Source: an uncultured Collinsella sp. (GTDB taxonomy: Bacteria; Actinomycetota; Coriobacteriia; Coriobacteriales; Coriobacteriaceae). From it: a stretch of DNA of 7,080 bases. The DNA lies in contig CAUEQX010000096.1 of assembly GCA_959020035.1 (NCBI GenBank), positions 1-7,080 on the forward strand, read 5' to 3'. The notes beneath the pieces are model-generated. The model saw only the letters and a program-made list of their open reading frames with translations. It was not told the origin of the DNA and made no database searches. Shown here piece by piece: positions 1-5,577 of this stretch (position 1 is the stretch's first letter; each line of letters starts with the position of its first letter). Made by a program: the position numbers and the translations under genes.

Positions 1-816
1 GAATATGACGCCGCCTTTGCCGCCGCGACCATCAAGAACTACGCGTCGCTACCGCTCGCGACGATCTTGGCCGACCACCCTCAACTGCTGAAGCGCTGCA
101 CAAAGATCATGGGCGACCCCGACATTCGCAAGCTGACAGACCCCTATGCCCCAAAACGCGACAACGATTCGCACGTTCTTACCGTAGGCTGCCTAGCCCA
201 TATGCTTACGGCGCTCTACACGAAACTCAAGCTCGAATGGGAACCCGACGAGCGTCATGACCTCGAAAGCAAGCGGAACGCCCTGCGCACCGCACCGTTC
301 CTTCCGTTGGACGGCCTCAAGCGCTGCAACGTCGAGCTCAATACACAGGCGCGGCAAAAGCCCGGGACCACGGGGCAGAAAACTCCAAGACCCCATGCGG
401 CCATCGTCGACCGCAACCGATATAACCGCATGACCGCGCACTTTTCCGCCGAGGGAGCAGCCATAAGGACGCTGATCGACCTGCTTTGCCTCCTGAGCAT
501 CAACGAGCTATTTGAGGGCTATCTCGCCCTTGTTCCCGCGACGGCACCCAAGTCGGTAGCAAAGATCATCGAGACCTGCAGACGCCAGTTTGAGCGCCAT
601 CGCAATGGCAGCGAGATGAACGCCAGCATCGCGCAGTACTACGCGACTCATTACAAAAATGACGGATGTGCCCCTGTCGAGCATCAGCTGCGGCTCGCCT
701 ACACCACGCCTACCGCAACGCTCCATCGCTTTGGAGCCCTTGGCGCTTGTGAGCCGCACAAACAGGCAACCTGCCCCACAACCGAGCTCGATCTCAGGCT
801 CGGACGAACCCTGTAG
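1..816 (+). CDS. Protein of unknown function, 5' end outside window
   Basis: The reading frame is open from base 1 to the TAG at 814-816, giving at least 271 residues, so the gene very probably starts upstream. The internal TTG at 67 and ATG at 109 have no convincing ribosome binding site. I do not recognise the family. The visible part is soluble, with no clear membrane segment. It has a basic, polar middle (around residues 100-140), a leucine-rich helical stretch (about 157-180) and a long charged helix-like run (about 185-210), then a less ordered tail with several prolines and cysteines. Rare codons such as CTA and ATA look somewhat more frequent than in pgi, which would fit acquired DNA, but I have not counted them. 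It lies 63 bases upstream of the ClpP-like gene on the same strand with no obvious terminator between them, so it is probably the first visible gene of the same transcript. The frame is likely real because it stays open for 816 bases and ends just before the next gene; the function is unknown. Confidence 0.7.
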   Translation, partial: EYDAAFAAATIKNYASLPLATILADHPQLLKRCTKIMGDPDIRKLTDPYAPKRDNDSHVLTVGCLAHMLTALYTKLKLEWEPDERHDLESKRNALRTAPFLPLDGLKRCNVELNTQARQKPGTTGQKTPRPHAAIVDRNRYNRMTAHFSAEGAAIRTLIDLLCLLSINELFEGYLALVPATAPKSVAKIIETCRRQFERHRNGSEMNASIAQYYATHYKNDGCAPVEHQLRLAYTTPTATLHRFGALGACEPHKQATCPTTELDLRLGRTL

Positions 817-867
817 CCCGCCAGCCCCTCCGCGGGCAACAATCCTATTCCACAACACAACCAACAG

Positions 868-874
868 AAAGGAG
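868..874 (+). promoter_or_regulatory. Ribosome binding site of the ClpP-like gene
   Basis: AAAGGAG lies five bases before the ATG at 880. It is a strong Shine-Dalgarno match and fixes that start rather than in-frame ATGs further in. Confidence 0.8.
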
Positions 875-879
875 TCCTC

Positions 880-1497
880 ATGGACACCAATCATTCCCCC
901 ATCATCAGCCCCCTCACCATGCGTGAATCCGCCCGAGGTATCACGCTCACCAGCATTTACGATGAGATGCTCTCCCGTCGCGAGCTCTCCGTCATGGGAA
1001 ACATCGAAACCCCGATGGCCCACGACCTATGCCAGCAGATCCGCCTGCTCGATGCCACCGACCCCAGCCGCCCCATCACCATATTTGTCGCCAGCGCCGG
1101 CGGAAGCGTGCGATCGGGTCTTGCGATCTATGACGCCATGCGCCTCGCATCGTGCCCTATCCGCACCGTCTGCCTGGAATTCGCCGCGTCCATGGGCGCC
1201 GTGATCTTTATGGGCGGCGACGATCGCCGTATGGCGCCCCATGCAGAGCTCATGATTCACGACCCGCTGATCCCCCAGGGGGCAGGCGGCTCGGCACTTG
1301 CGCTGCAGGAAACCAGCCGGCGTCTCATGCAGACCCGCAAGACCCTCACGCAAATCCTCTCGGACCGCAGCGGCCTCACGCCCAAGCGCATCCAGTCCCT
1401 CACTGCAAAAGACACCTACCTTTCGGCCGAGCGCGCCGTCGAGCTCGGCTTTGCCCACGAAATCCTCTCGACCACCAAGGAGGTCGCCCATGTCTAA
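880..1497 (+). CDS. ClpP-family serine protease (accessory paralogue)
   Basis: A 205-residue protein with the ClpP fold, about the family's usual length (193-207). ClpP subunits form barrel-shaped cytoplasmic peptidases that normally degrade proteins fed by a Clp AAA+ unfoldase. The catalytic triad is complete: Ser104 in AASMG, His127 in MIHDP and Asp178 in KDTY. The oxyanion glycines are in SAGGSV (71-76), and the C-terminal LSAERAVELG block (181-190) is typical. Several residues that normally form the hydrophobic pocket for ClpX/ClpA loops are changed (Thr67, Leu89, Arg117, Ala119 by hand alignment to E. coli ClpP). The Asp-Arg pair before the catalytic Asp, which communicates between rings, is Ala176-Lys177. 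No Clp ATPase gene is nearby. Instead the downstream VirD4-like ATPase overlaps it by 8 bases, so the two are probably made together. An accessory paralogue rather than the housekeeping clpP is inferred from divergence and context. Family assignment is very secure; the substrate is unknown. Confidence 0.93.
   Translation: MDTNHSPIISPLTMRESARGITLTSIYDEMLSRRELSVMGNIETPMAHDLCQQIRLLDATDPSRPITIFVASAGGSVRSGLAIYDAMRLASCPIRTVCLEFAASMGAVIFMGGDDRRMAPHAELMIHDPLIPQGAGGSALALQETSRRLMQTRKTLTQILSDRSGLTPKRIQSLTAKDTYLSAERAVELGFAHEILSTTKEVAHV
1477..1483 (+). promoter_or_regulatory. Ribosome binding site deciding the VirD4-like start
   Basis: AAGGAGG sits six bases before the ATG at 1490, inside the last codons of the ClpP-like gene. 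It shows that translation of the ATPase starts at 1490 and not at the in-frame codon at 1298, whose extra 64 residues are an Arg/Ser/Pro-rich shadow of the protease gene. Confidence 0.85.
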
Positions 1498-2794
1498 CCT
1501 CGCCAGCCGCCTCGCCGCATCTGAGTCCGCATCGTCCACCATCCTCGCCAAGGATCAAACGCTTTCCTGCGACACCCGCCAAACGGGACTCAACAACAAC
1601 GCACTTGTGATCGGCCCCTCGGGAGCCGGCAAGACCCGAAACGTCCTCAAGCCCAACCTGCTGCAAATGAACGCAAGCTACATCGTGCTCGACACCAAAG
1701 GCACGCTCTGTCGCGAAGTGGGACCCGTGCTGGCAGTCCACGGTTACCGCGTGCAATGTCTCAACTTCGCCGACCTCAACACCGTCCCGGCCCTTGCGCC
1801 CGGCATCGAGCGCTGCGGCTACAACCCCCTGAGGCACATTCGCCGCAAGGCGGACGGCAGGCCCAACCAGCAGGACATTCTCTCAGTGGCAAAGGCCATC
1901 TGCCCCATCGAGGACAACAACCAGCCTTTTTGGGATCATGCGGCGGCAAACCTGCTGTCGTGTCTTATCGCCTACGTCACCGAACAGCTACCCGCCGACG
2001 AGCAGACGATCAGCTCGGTCATCAAGCTGATCGAGCACCTGCAGGACGGTGCCACGGGTCGATTGTTTGACGACCTGATCACGACCGACCCCCAAAGCTA
2101 TGCCCTCTCGCTATGGCGGCGCTACGCCATTACGCAAAATGCCGAGCGCATGCACGCGAGCATCGTCGGCATCCTTGCCGAAAAGGCCATGTGTCTGGGA
2201 TTCGACGGTGCGGCACAGCTCTATCGTGAGTGCCATCAGGTGGACTTCGCTTCCATGGGACACACCCCCTGCGCCCTGTTTGTAACCGTGAGCGATATCG
2301 ACCGCAATCTCGATCCGCTGACCGGCCTCTTTATTACGCAGGCGTTTATGGGCCTCATTCGCGAGGCCGATAGGCAGCCCGACGGCAGCCTGCCCGTGCC
2401 CGTGCGCTTTATGCTCGATGACTTCGCAAATCTGCAGATCCCCCAGATCGACAACGTGCTCTCGATTATCCGAAGCCGCAACATCTGGGCAACGCTGCTG
2501 CTGCAGTCGACCAACCAGCTCGATGCGCTCTATGGCGAGGCACGCGCACGCTCCATCATGGGCAACTGCGACACGCATCTGGTGCTGGCGTTCCAGGATC
2601 CCGAGAGTGCCCGGGTGTTTTCCGACCGCGCCGACGCGCTGCCCAGCACGCTCATGGCGACGCCGATCGATCGCTCGTGGCTCTTTGTACGCGGTCGCAC
2701 TCCCGAACAGGTCGAGCGCTTTAGGCTCGAAGACCATCCGCTCTACGGGGAGCTGCCCGAGGCGCAGCGAGGCCATGCGGAGGCCGAGATCTAG
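1490..2794 (+). CDS. VirD4/TraG-type conjugative coupling ATPase, soluble form
   Basis: A 434-residue P-loop ATPase of the type IV coupling protein family, hexameric motors that pass DNA or protein substrates to a type IV secretion channel. Walker A is GPSGAGKT (42-49), followed by YIVLDTKG (64-71), the usual 'store and strip' block of TraG proteins. FWDHAAANLL (147-156) matches the conserved FW..A...L block. Walker B is RFMLDDFAN (306-314). IPQIDNVLSIIRSR (317-330), LLLQS.NQL (336-344) and GNCDTHLVL (358-366) are typical of TraG/VirD4. Two points are odd. Walker A comes within 42 residues of the start and no N-terminal transmembrane pair exists, whereas classic VirD4 proteins are about 500-700 residues and membrane anchored. 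Walker B also reads Asp-Asp (310-311) where the family usually has Asp-Glu. The start is fixed by the AAGGAGG site and the 8-base overlap with the protease gene. No relaxase or secretion-channel gene is in the window, so a role in conjugation is not shown. Confidence 0.9.
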   Translation: MSNLASRLAASESASSTILAKDQTLSCDTRQTGLNNNALVIGPSGAGKTRNVLKPNLLQMNASYIVLDTKGTLCREVGPVLAVHGYRVQCLNFADLNTVPALAPGIERCGYNPLRHIRRKADGRPNQQDILSVAKAICPIEDNNQPFWDHAAANLLSCLIAYVTEQLPADEQTISSVIKLIEHLQDGATGRLFDDLITTDPQSYALSLWRRYAITQNAERMHASIVGILAEKAMCLGFDGAAQLYRECHQVDFASMGHTPCALFVTVSDIDRNLDPLTGLFITQAFMGLIREADRQPDGSLPVPVRFMLDDFANLQIPQIDNVLSIIRSRNIWATLLLQSTNQLDALYGEARARSIMGNCDTHLVLAFQDPESARVFSDRADALPSTLMATPIDRSWLFVRGRTPEQVERFRLEDHPLYGELPEAQRGHAEAEI

Positions 2795-2841
2795 GCGCAG
2801 GGTTCTCGCAGCGCGCGGCGTCCCGGCGATGTTCCACAAAG

Positions 2842-2864
2842 GCCGTGCGCCCCGGGGCCACGGC
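2842..2864. other. GC-rich hairpin in the convergent intergenic region
   Basis: GCCGTG (2842-2847) pairs with CACGGC (2859-2864), with further G-C pairing inside. It lies between the 3' ends of the VirD4-like gene and pgi. There is no clear T-tract on the plus strand. It may help stop or stabilise VirD4-side transcripts, or simply be GC-rich sequence. Confidence 0.35.
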
Positions 2865-2903
2865 AAAGCAAAGGGGCCCGCATCCGATGGGATACGGGCC
2901 CCT
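2860..2903 (-). terminator. Rho-independent terminator of pgi
   Basis: A long hairpin starts about 32 bases after the pgi stop. The outer stem is 9 base pairs (2872-2880 with 2895-2903), then one mismatch, then 4 more pairs (2882-2885 with 2890-2893) around a GATG loop. On the minus strand it is followed by TTTGCTTTGCC, a moderate T-rich tail. On the plus strand the tail is GGCTATAAGG, so it is better suited to ending pgi than the VirD4-like gene, although the stem itself could slow transcription from both sides. Confidence 0.75.
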
Positions 2904-2935
2904 GGCTATAAGGCGCGATGCGTTAACAGCAGCGA

Positions 2936-4630
2936 CTACTTGCGATGCGCGCGGTAGAACTCGATAAGCGCCTGGGTCGAAGCGTCCTGCTCGGCCTTGG
3001 CGGCGTCATCGTGGAAGGCAGGGGTGATCTGCTTGGCAAGCTGCTTGCCCAGCTCGACGCCCCACTGGTCGTAGGAGTCGATGCCCCAGACCGTGCCCTC
3101 GACAAACGTGATGTGCTCGTACAGGGCGATGAGCTCGCCGAGTGCGAACGGGGTCAGCGTATCGCCGAAGATCGAGGTCGTCGGGCGATTGCCCTCAAAG
3201 CAGCGAGCCGGGACGATCTGCTCGGGCGTGCCCTCGGCGCGAACCTCGTCGGCCGTCTTGCCAAAGGCGAGCGCCTTGGTCTGGGCCAAGAAGTTGCCCA
3301 GGAACAGCTCGTGGACATCCTGGCCGCTGTCGGTTGCGGGGTTGGCAGTGTTGGCGAAAGCGATAAAGTCGGCCGGAACCACCACGGTGCCCTGGTGCAG
3401 CAGCTGATAAAAGGCATGCTGGCCGTTGGTGCCGGGCTCGCCCCAGAAGATCTCACCGGTATCGGAGGTCACAGCGCTGCCGTCCCAGCGGACATGCTTG
3501 CCGTTGGACTCCATGGTGAGCTGCTGCAGGTAGGCCGGGAAACGGTGCAGGTACTGGCAGTACGGAAGCACGGCGTGGCTCTTGGAACCGAAGAAGTTGA
3601 CGTACCAGACGTTGAGCAGGCCCATCAGCGCGACGGCGTTGTTCTCGAGCGGGGTGTTGCAGAAGTACTCGTCGATGGCGTGGAAGCCCTCAAGGAACTG
3701 CTGGAAACGCTCGGGGCCGAGCACGACGATCAGCGACAGGCCCACGGCGGAATCAACGGAGTAACGGCCGCCGACCCAGTTCCAGAAACCAAAAGCGTTG
3801 GCGGGGTCGATACCGAAGGCCTCGACCTTCTCGAGTGCGGTGGAGACAGCGACGAAGTGCTTGGCCACGGCCTCGGCGTTCTGCTCATCGGAGCCGTCGA
3901 TGGCGCCCTGAGCCTTGAGCTGCTCGAGCATCCAGGTCTTGACCTCGCGAGCGTTGGTGAGGGTCTCGAGCGTGGTGAAGGTCTTGGAGACGATGATCAC
4001 GAGCGTGGTCTCGGGATCGAGGCCCTTGAGCTTCTCGGCCTGGTCGTTGGGGTCGATGTTGGAGATATAGCGGCAGTCGATACCGGCGTCGGCATAGGGA
4101 CGCAGGGCCTCGTAAGCCATGACCGGGCCCAGATCGGAGCCGCCGATGCCGATGGACACCAGGTGCTCAATCTTCTTGCCGGTAACGCCCTTCCACTCAC
4201 CGGAGCGCACGCGCTCGGCGAAGGCGTACATGCGGTCGAGAACCTCGTGCACGTCGGCGACGACATCCTGGCCGTCGACGATGAGCTGGCCCTTCTCGGT
4301 TGCCGGGCGGCGAAGCGCGGTGTGCAGGACGGCGCGGTCCTCGGTGGTGTTGATGTGCTCGCCGGAGAACATGGCGTCACGGCGCTCCTCGAGCTTCACC
4401 TCGCGGGCAAGATCGCACAGCAGCTTGACGGTCTCATCGGTCACCAGGTTCTTGGACAAGTCGAAGTGCAGGTCACCGGCATCAAAGCTCAGCTTGTTTA
4501 CGCGCTCTGCATCGGCAGCGAACCATGCCTTAAGGTCGATACCCTCGGCCTCGAGCTTCTCCTGATGGGCCTCGAGCGCCTTCCAAGCGGCGGTCGACGT
4601 AGCGTCGATAGGTGCGGCAACAGTTGCCAT
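2936..4630 (-). CDS. pgi: Glucose-6-phosphate isomerase
   Basis: A 564-residue cytoplasmic enzyme that interconverts glucose 6-phosphate and fructose 6-phosphate in glycolysis and gluconeogenesis. The length and motifs match the long (about 550-residue) bacterial/eukaryotic PGI type. Visible blocks are IGIGGSDLGP (160-169) and SKTFTT (215-220) for phosphate binding, and GGRYS (287-291) with the signature arginine (289). The catalytic-base glutamate is in TMESNGK (Glu374), the histidine in GTNGQHAF (His405), and the C-terminal signature YDQWGVELGK (520-529) ends in the active-site lysine (529). All key residues are present. The chosen ATG has GAGGAGG five to six bases upstream. An in-frame ATG at 4657 would add nine residues (MRPYVEEDF) but sits only one base after its GGAGGT, inside a hairpin, so it is less likely. 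The gene is monocistronic here, converges on the VirD4-like gene and has its own terminator. Confidence 0.97.
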   Translation of the reverse strand: MATVAAPIDATSTAAWKALEAHQEKLEAEGIDLKAWFAADAERVNKLSFDAGDLHFDLSKNLVTDETVKLLCDLAREVKLEERRDAMFSGEHINTTEDRAVLHTALRRPATEKGQLIVDGQDVVADVHEVLDRMYAFAERVRSGEWKGVTGKKIEHLVSIGIGGSDLGPVMAYEALRPYADAGIDCRYISNIDPNDQAEKLKGLDPETTLVIIVSKTFTTLETLTNAREVKTWMLEQLKAQGAIDGSDEQNAEAVAKHFVAVSTALEKVEAFGIDPANAFGFWNWVGGRYSVDSAVGLSLIVVLGPERFQQFLEGFHAIDEYFCNTPLENNAVALMGLLNVWYVNFFGSKSHAVLPYCQYLHRFPAYLQQLTMESNGKHVRWDGSAVTSDTGEIFWGEPGTNGQHAFYQLLHQGTVVVPADFIAFANTANPATDSGQDVHELFLGNFLAQTKALAFGKTADEVRAEGTPEQIVPARCFEGNRPTTSIFGDTLTPFALGELIALYEHITFVEGTVWGIDSYDQWGVELGKQLAKQITPAFHDDAAKAEQDASTQALIEFYRAHRK

Positions 4631-4634
4631 AAAG

Positions 4635-4642
4635 TCCTCCTC
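4635..4642 (-). promoter_or_regulatory. Ribosome binding site of pgi
   Basis: On the minus strand GAGGAGGA precedes the ATG at 4630 by four bases of CTTT after the final A. It is a near-perfect Shine-Dalgarno sequence and supports the 564-residue product over the nine-residue-longer form. Confidence 0.8.
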
Positions 4643-4649
4643 AACATAC

Positions 4650-4671
4650 GGGCGCATACCTCCATGCGCCC
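4650..4671 (-). promoter_or_regulatory. pgi leader hairpin with a GGAGGT loop
   Basis: GGGCGCAT and ATGCGCCC form a perfect 8-base-pair stem with a 6-base loop that reads GGAGGT in the mRNA. The loop is itself a strong Shine-Dalgarno sequence, and the 3' arm begins with an ATG in frame with pgi. The hairpin ends about 20 bases before the GGAGG start-site motif. It could stabilise the mRNA, act as a ribosome standby site, or be bound by a regulator; no function is shown. Confidence 0.5.
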
Positions 4672-4689
4672 GGATAATCAGATGCCCCT

Positions 4690-4716
4690 ATTCTAGCGCA
4701 GGTCAAGACCGTAATC
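4690..4716 (-). promoter_or_regulatory. Possible pgi promoter region
   Basis: On the minus strand this stretch holds TTGACC, a good -35 match, and TAGAAT, a good -10 match. They are too close together to act as one promoter. TTGACC with a weaker TCTGAT 18 bases on is one option; TAGAAT with a poor -35 is the other. The pgi promoter is probably here but its exact elements cannot be fixed. Confidence 0.3.
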
Positions 4717-4755
4717 AGCGAGCGTTGCCAATCCGCCCCCAAACGGCGACCGACC

Positions 4756-4818
4756 AAAAAGGGACAGGTTTCTTTTGGCAGGTCAAACGCTTTACCTACC
4801 AATATTAACCTGTCCCTT
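4756..4818 (-). terminator. Imperfect palindrome with T-tract, terminator or REP-like
   Basis: AAGGGACAGGTT (4759-4770) is the perfect inverted repeat of AACCTGTCCCTT (4807-4818). Between them GGCAGGT (4777-4783) and ACCTACC (4794-4800) pair with one mismatch, so the whole stretch folds into one long interrupted hairpin. On the minus strand the distal arm runs into TTTTT (4760-4756) and the structure starts 12 bases after the stop of the half-dehydrogenase gene, which fits a terminator for it. The large size and internal symmetry also fit a repetitive extragenic palindrome. Confidence 0.55.
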
Positions 4819-4829
4819 CCTGGCAGATA

Positions 4830-5405
4830 TTAGGCCGCGGTGCACACGCTGCCGAGCAACTCGCGAAGAGGAGACCCAATGCCCTCAAGCAGTTCAGGAG
4901 CGATAATGGCAAAAACGGGAACCTCGCCGGCTCCCGCGACGGCAGGCACCTTGCCCTCCGAGACAATACATCCATAAGGGACAAAACCGTCTTCGCCGGC
5001 ATCGAGCGCCGCCATGCGACGCGCGAGCTCGCGCGCAAAGCCAGCAGTATCGGCATCGCCAATCGCCAGGACAAAGTCCACGCCCTCATCGGTTGCCAGG
5101 GCTACGGCCTCATCGACCAAATCGTCTCCCCCGTCGCCCCCGGCCGAACCGCAACGAAAGAGTACGCGTTCGAGCAGGGCACGATCGAGCGAGCCCAGCG
5201 CCGCCGAAACGAGCTCATCGCGCGTGTGCTTGTCGCCTCCCAGCACGACCAGTGCCTTGGTGCCGCCATAGTGGGCAACCAATCGCCCGCACCAGCGAGC
5301 CACATCCCCATCCGCAACCAAGCGCGTCGGCATACCAAACCCATAATTGACCATCTTTCCCACAACCCTTCCGTGCGCATAGGCGGTATCAATCGTTAGG
5401 CTCAT
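4830..5405 (-). CDS. N-terminal-domain-only relative of iron-containing alcohol dehydrogenase
   Basis: A 191-residue protein ending at a TAA. The order of blocks resembles the nucleotide-binding half of iron-containing (group III) alcohol dehydrogenases. MVNYGFGMPTRLV (18-30) matches their 'F..PT.i..G' opening, KALVVLGGD (50-58) the first Rossmann strand, and VDFVLAIGDADTAGFARELA (109-128) the 'DfvlAvGGGSv.D.aKaiA' block. PVFAIIAPELLEGIGSPL (163-180) corresponds to the 'IPTTAGTGSE' segment. The chain stops just there, so the all-helical metal-binding half with its histidines is absent. The normal GGGS cofactor motif is degraded to GDAD. Catalysis as an alcohol dehydrogenase is therefore unlikely; it could bind a nucleotide or be a relic kept for another role. 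The start is uncertain: ATG at 5405 lacks a good ribosome site, TTG at 5417 would add four residues, and ATG at 5354 (MVNYGFG) fits the family start best. Family match is by eye only. Confidence 0.65.
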   Translation of the reverse strand: MSLTIDTAYAHGRVVGKMVNYGFGMPTRLVADGDVARWCGRLVAHYGGTKALVVLGGDKHTRDELVSAALGSLDRALLERVLFRCGSAGGDGGDDLVDEAVALATDEGVDFVLAIGDADTAGFARELARRMAALDAGEDGFVPYGCIVSEGKVPAVAGAGEVPVFAIIAPELLEGIGSPLRELLGSVCTAA

Positions 5406-5503
5406 GCTACGAAGCAAGGTTTTCCGAGCTGTTTCGCACTCTTTAGAGCTGCGTTAAAACCCGATGCAGTTGCACGACTATACCTGGCAAAAAGGAACAG
5501 GTT

Positions 5504-5532
5504 TTGACGATGTCCGGACGAGCGGGTATTAT
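5504..5532 (+). promoter_or_regulatory. Sigma-70-type promoter of the Y-family polymerase gene
   Basis: TTGACG (5504-5509) and TATTAT (5527-5532) are each five of six matches to the consensus -35 and -10 hexamers and are separated by exactly 17 bases. The predicted transcription start falls at about 5539, inside the first LexA box. Confidence 0.75.
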
Positions 5533-5546
5533 CGAACAGATATTCG
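5533..5546 (+). promoter_or_regulatory. LexA (SOS) box 1
   Basis: CGAACAGATATTCG matches 13 of 14 positions of the Gram-positive LexA consensus CGAACRNRYGTTYG; the mismatch is A for G at position 10. It begins directly after the -10 hexamer and covers the expected start point, an ideal position for repression. Confidence 0.8.
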
Positions 5547-5549
5547 ATA

Positions 5550-5563
5550 AGAACATGTGTTTG
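5550..5563 (+). promoter_or_regulatory. LexA (SOS) box 2
   Basis: AGAACATGTGTTTG matches 13 of 14 positions of the same LexA consensus, the mismatch being the first base. Its centre lies 17 bases from that of box 1 and it ends three bases before the ribosome binding site. Two boxes so close together suggest tight, possibly cooperative repression. Confidence 0.75.
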
Positions 5564-5565
5564 AT

Positions 5566-5571
5566 GGAGGG
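5566..5571 (+). promoter_or_regulatory. Ribosome binding site of the polymerase gene
   Basis: GGAGGG lies six bases before the ATG at 5578 and supports that start. Confidence 0.75.
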
Positions 5572-5577
5572 ACACGG

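Noticed and set aside
816..837. Small hairpin (GCCCGC/GCGGGC) between the unknown gene and the ClpP-like gene as a terminator
   Set aside because: The stem is only six pairs with a 10-base loop and no T-tract follows on the plus strand, so it does not separate the genes convincingly.
508..1023. 171-codon minus-strand frame across the end of the unknown gene and start of the ClpP-like gene
   Set aside because: It spans the intergenic gap and the start of a certain plus-strand gene; composition is that of a shadow frame.
1298..1489. 64-codon N-terminal extension of the VirD4-like gene
   Set aside because: It overlaps the ClpP-like gene in another frame, reads as an Arg/Ser/Pro-rich shadow, and lacks a ribosome site. 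AAGGAGG before ATG 1490 gives a better start.
2111..2866. 251-codon minus-strand frame opposite the VirD4-like gene
   Set aside because: It is a complement shadow of a well-supported gene, with no motif and no ribosome site of note.
2945..4696. 583-codon open frame antisense to pgi
   Set aside because: It mirrors pgi over its whole length. Long antisense frames are expected in GC-rich genes with strong codon bias. The product is a Gly/Leu/Val/Asp-rich sequence without recognisable motifs, and pgi is certain.
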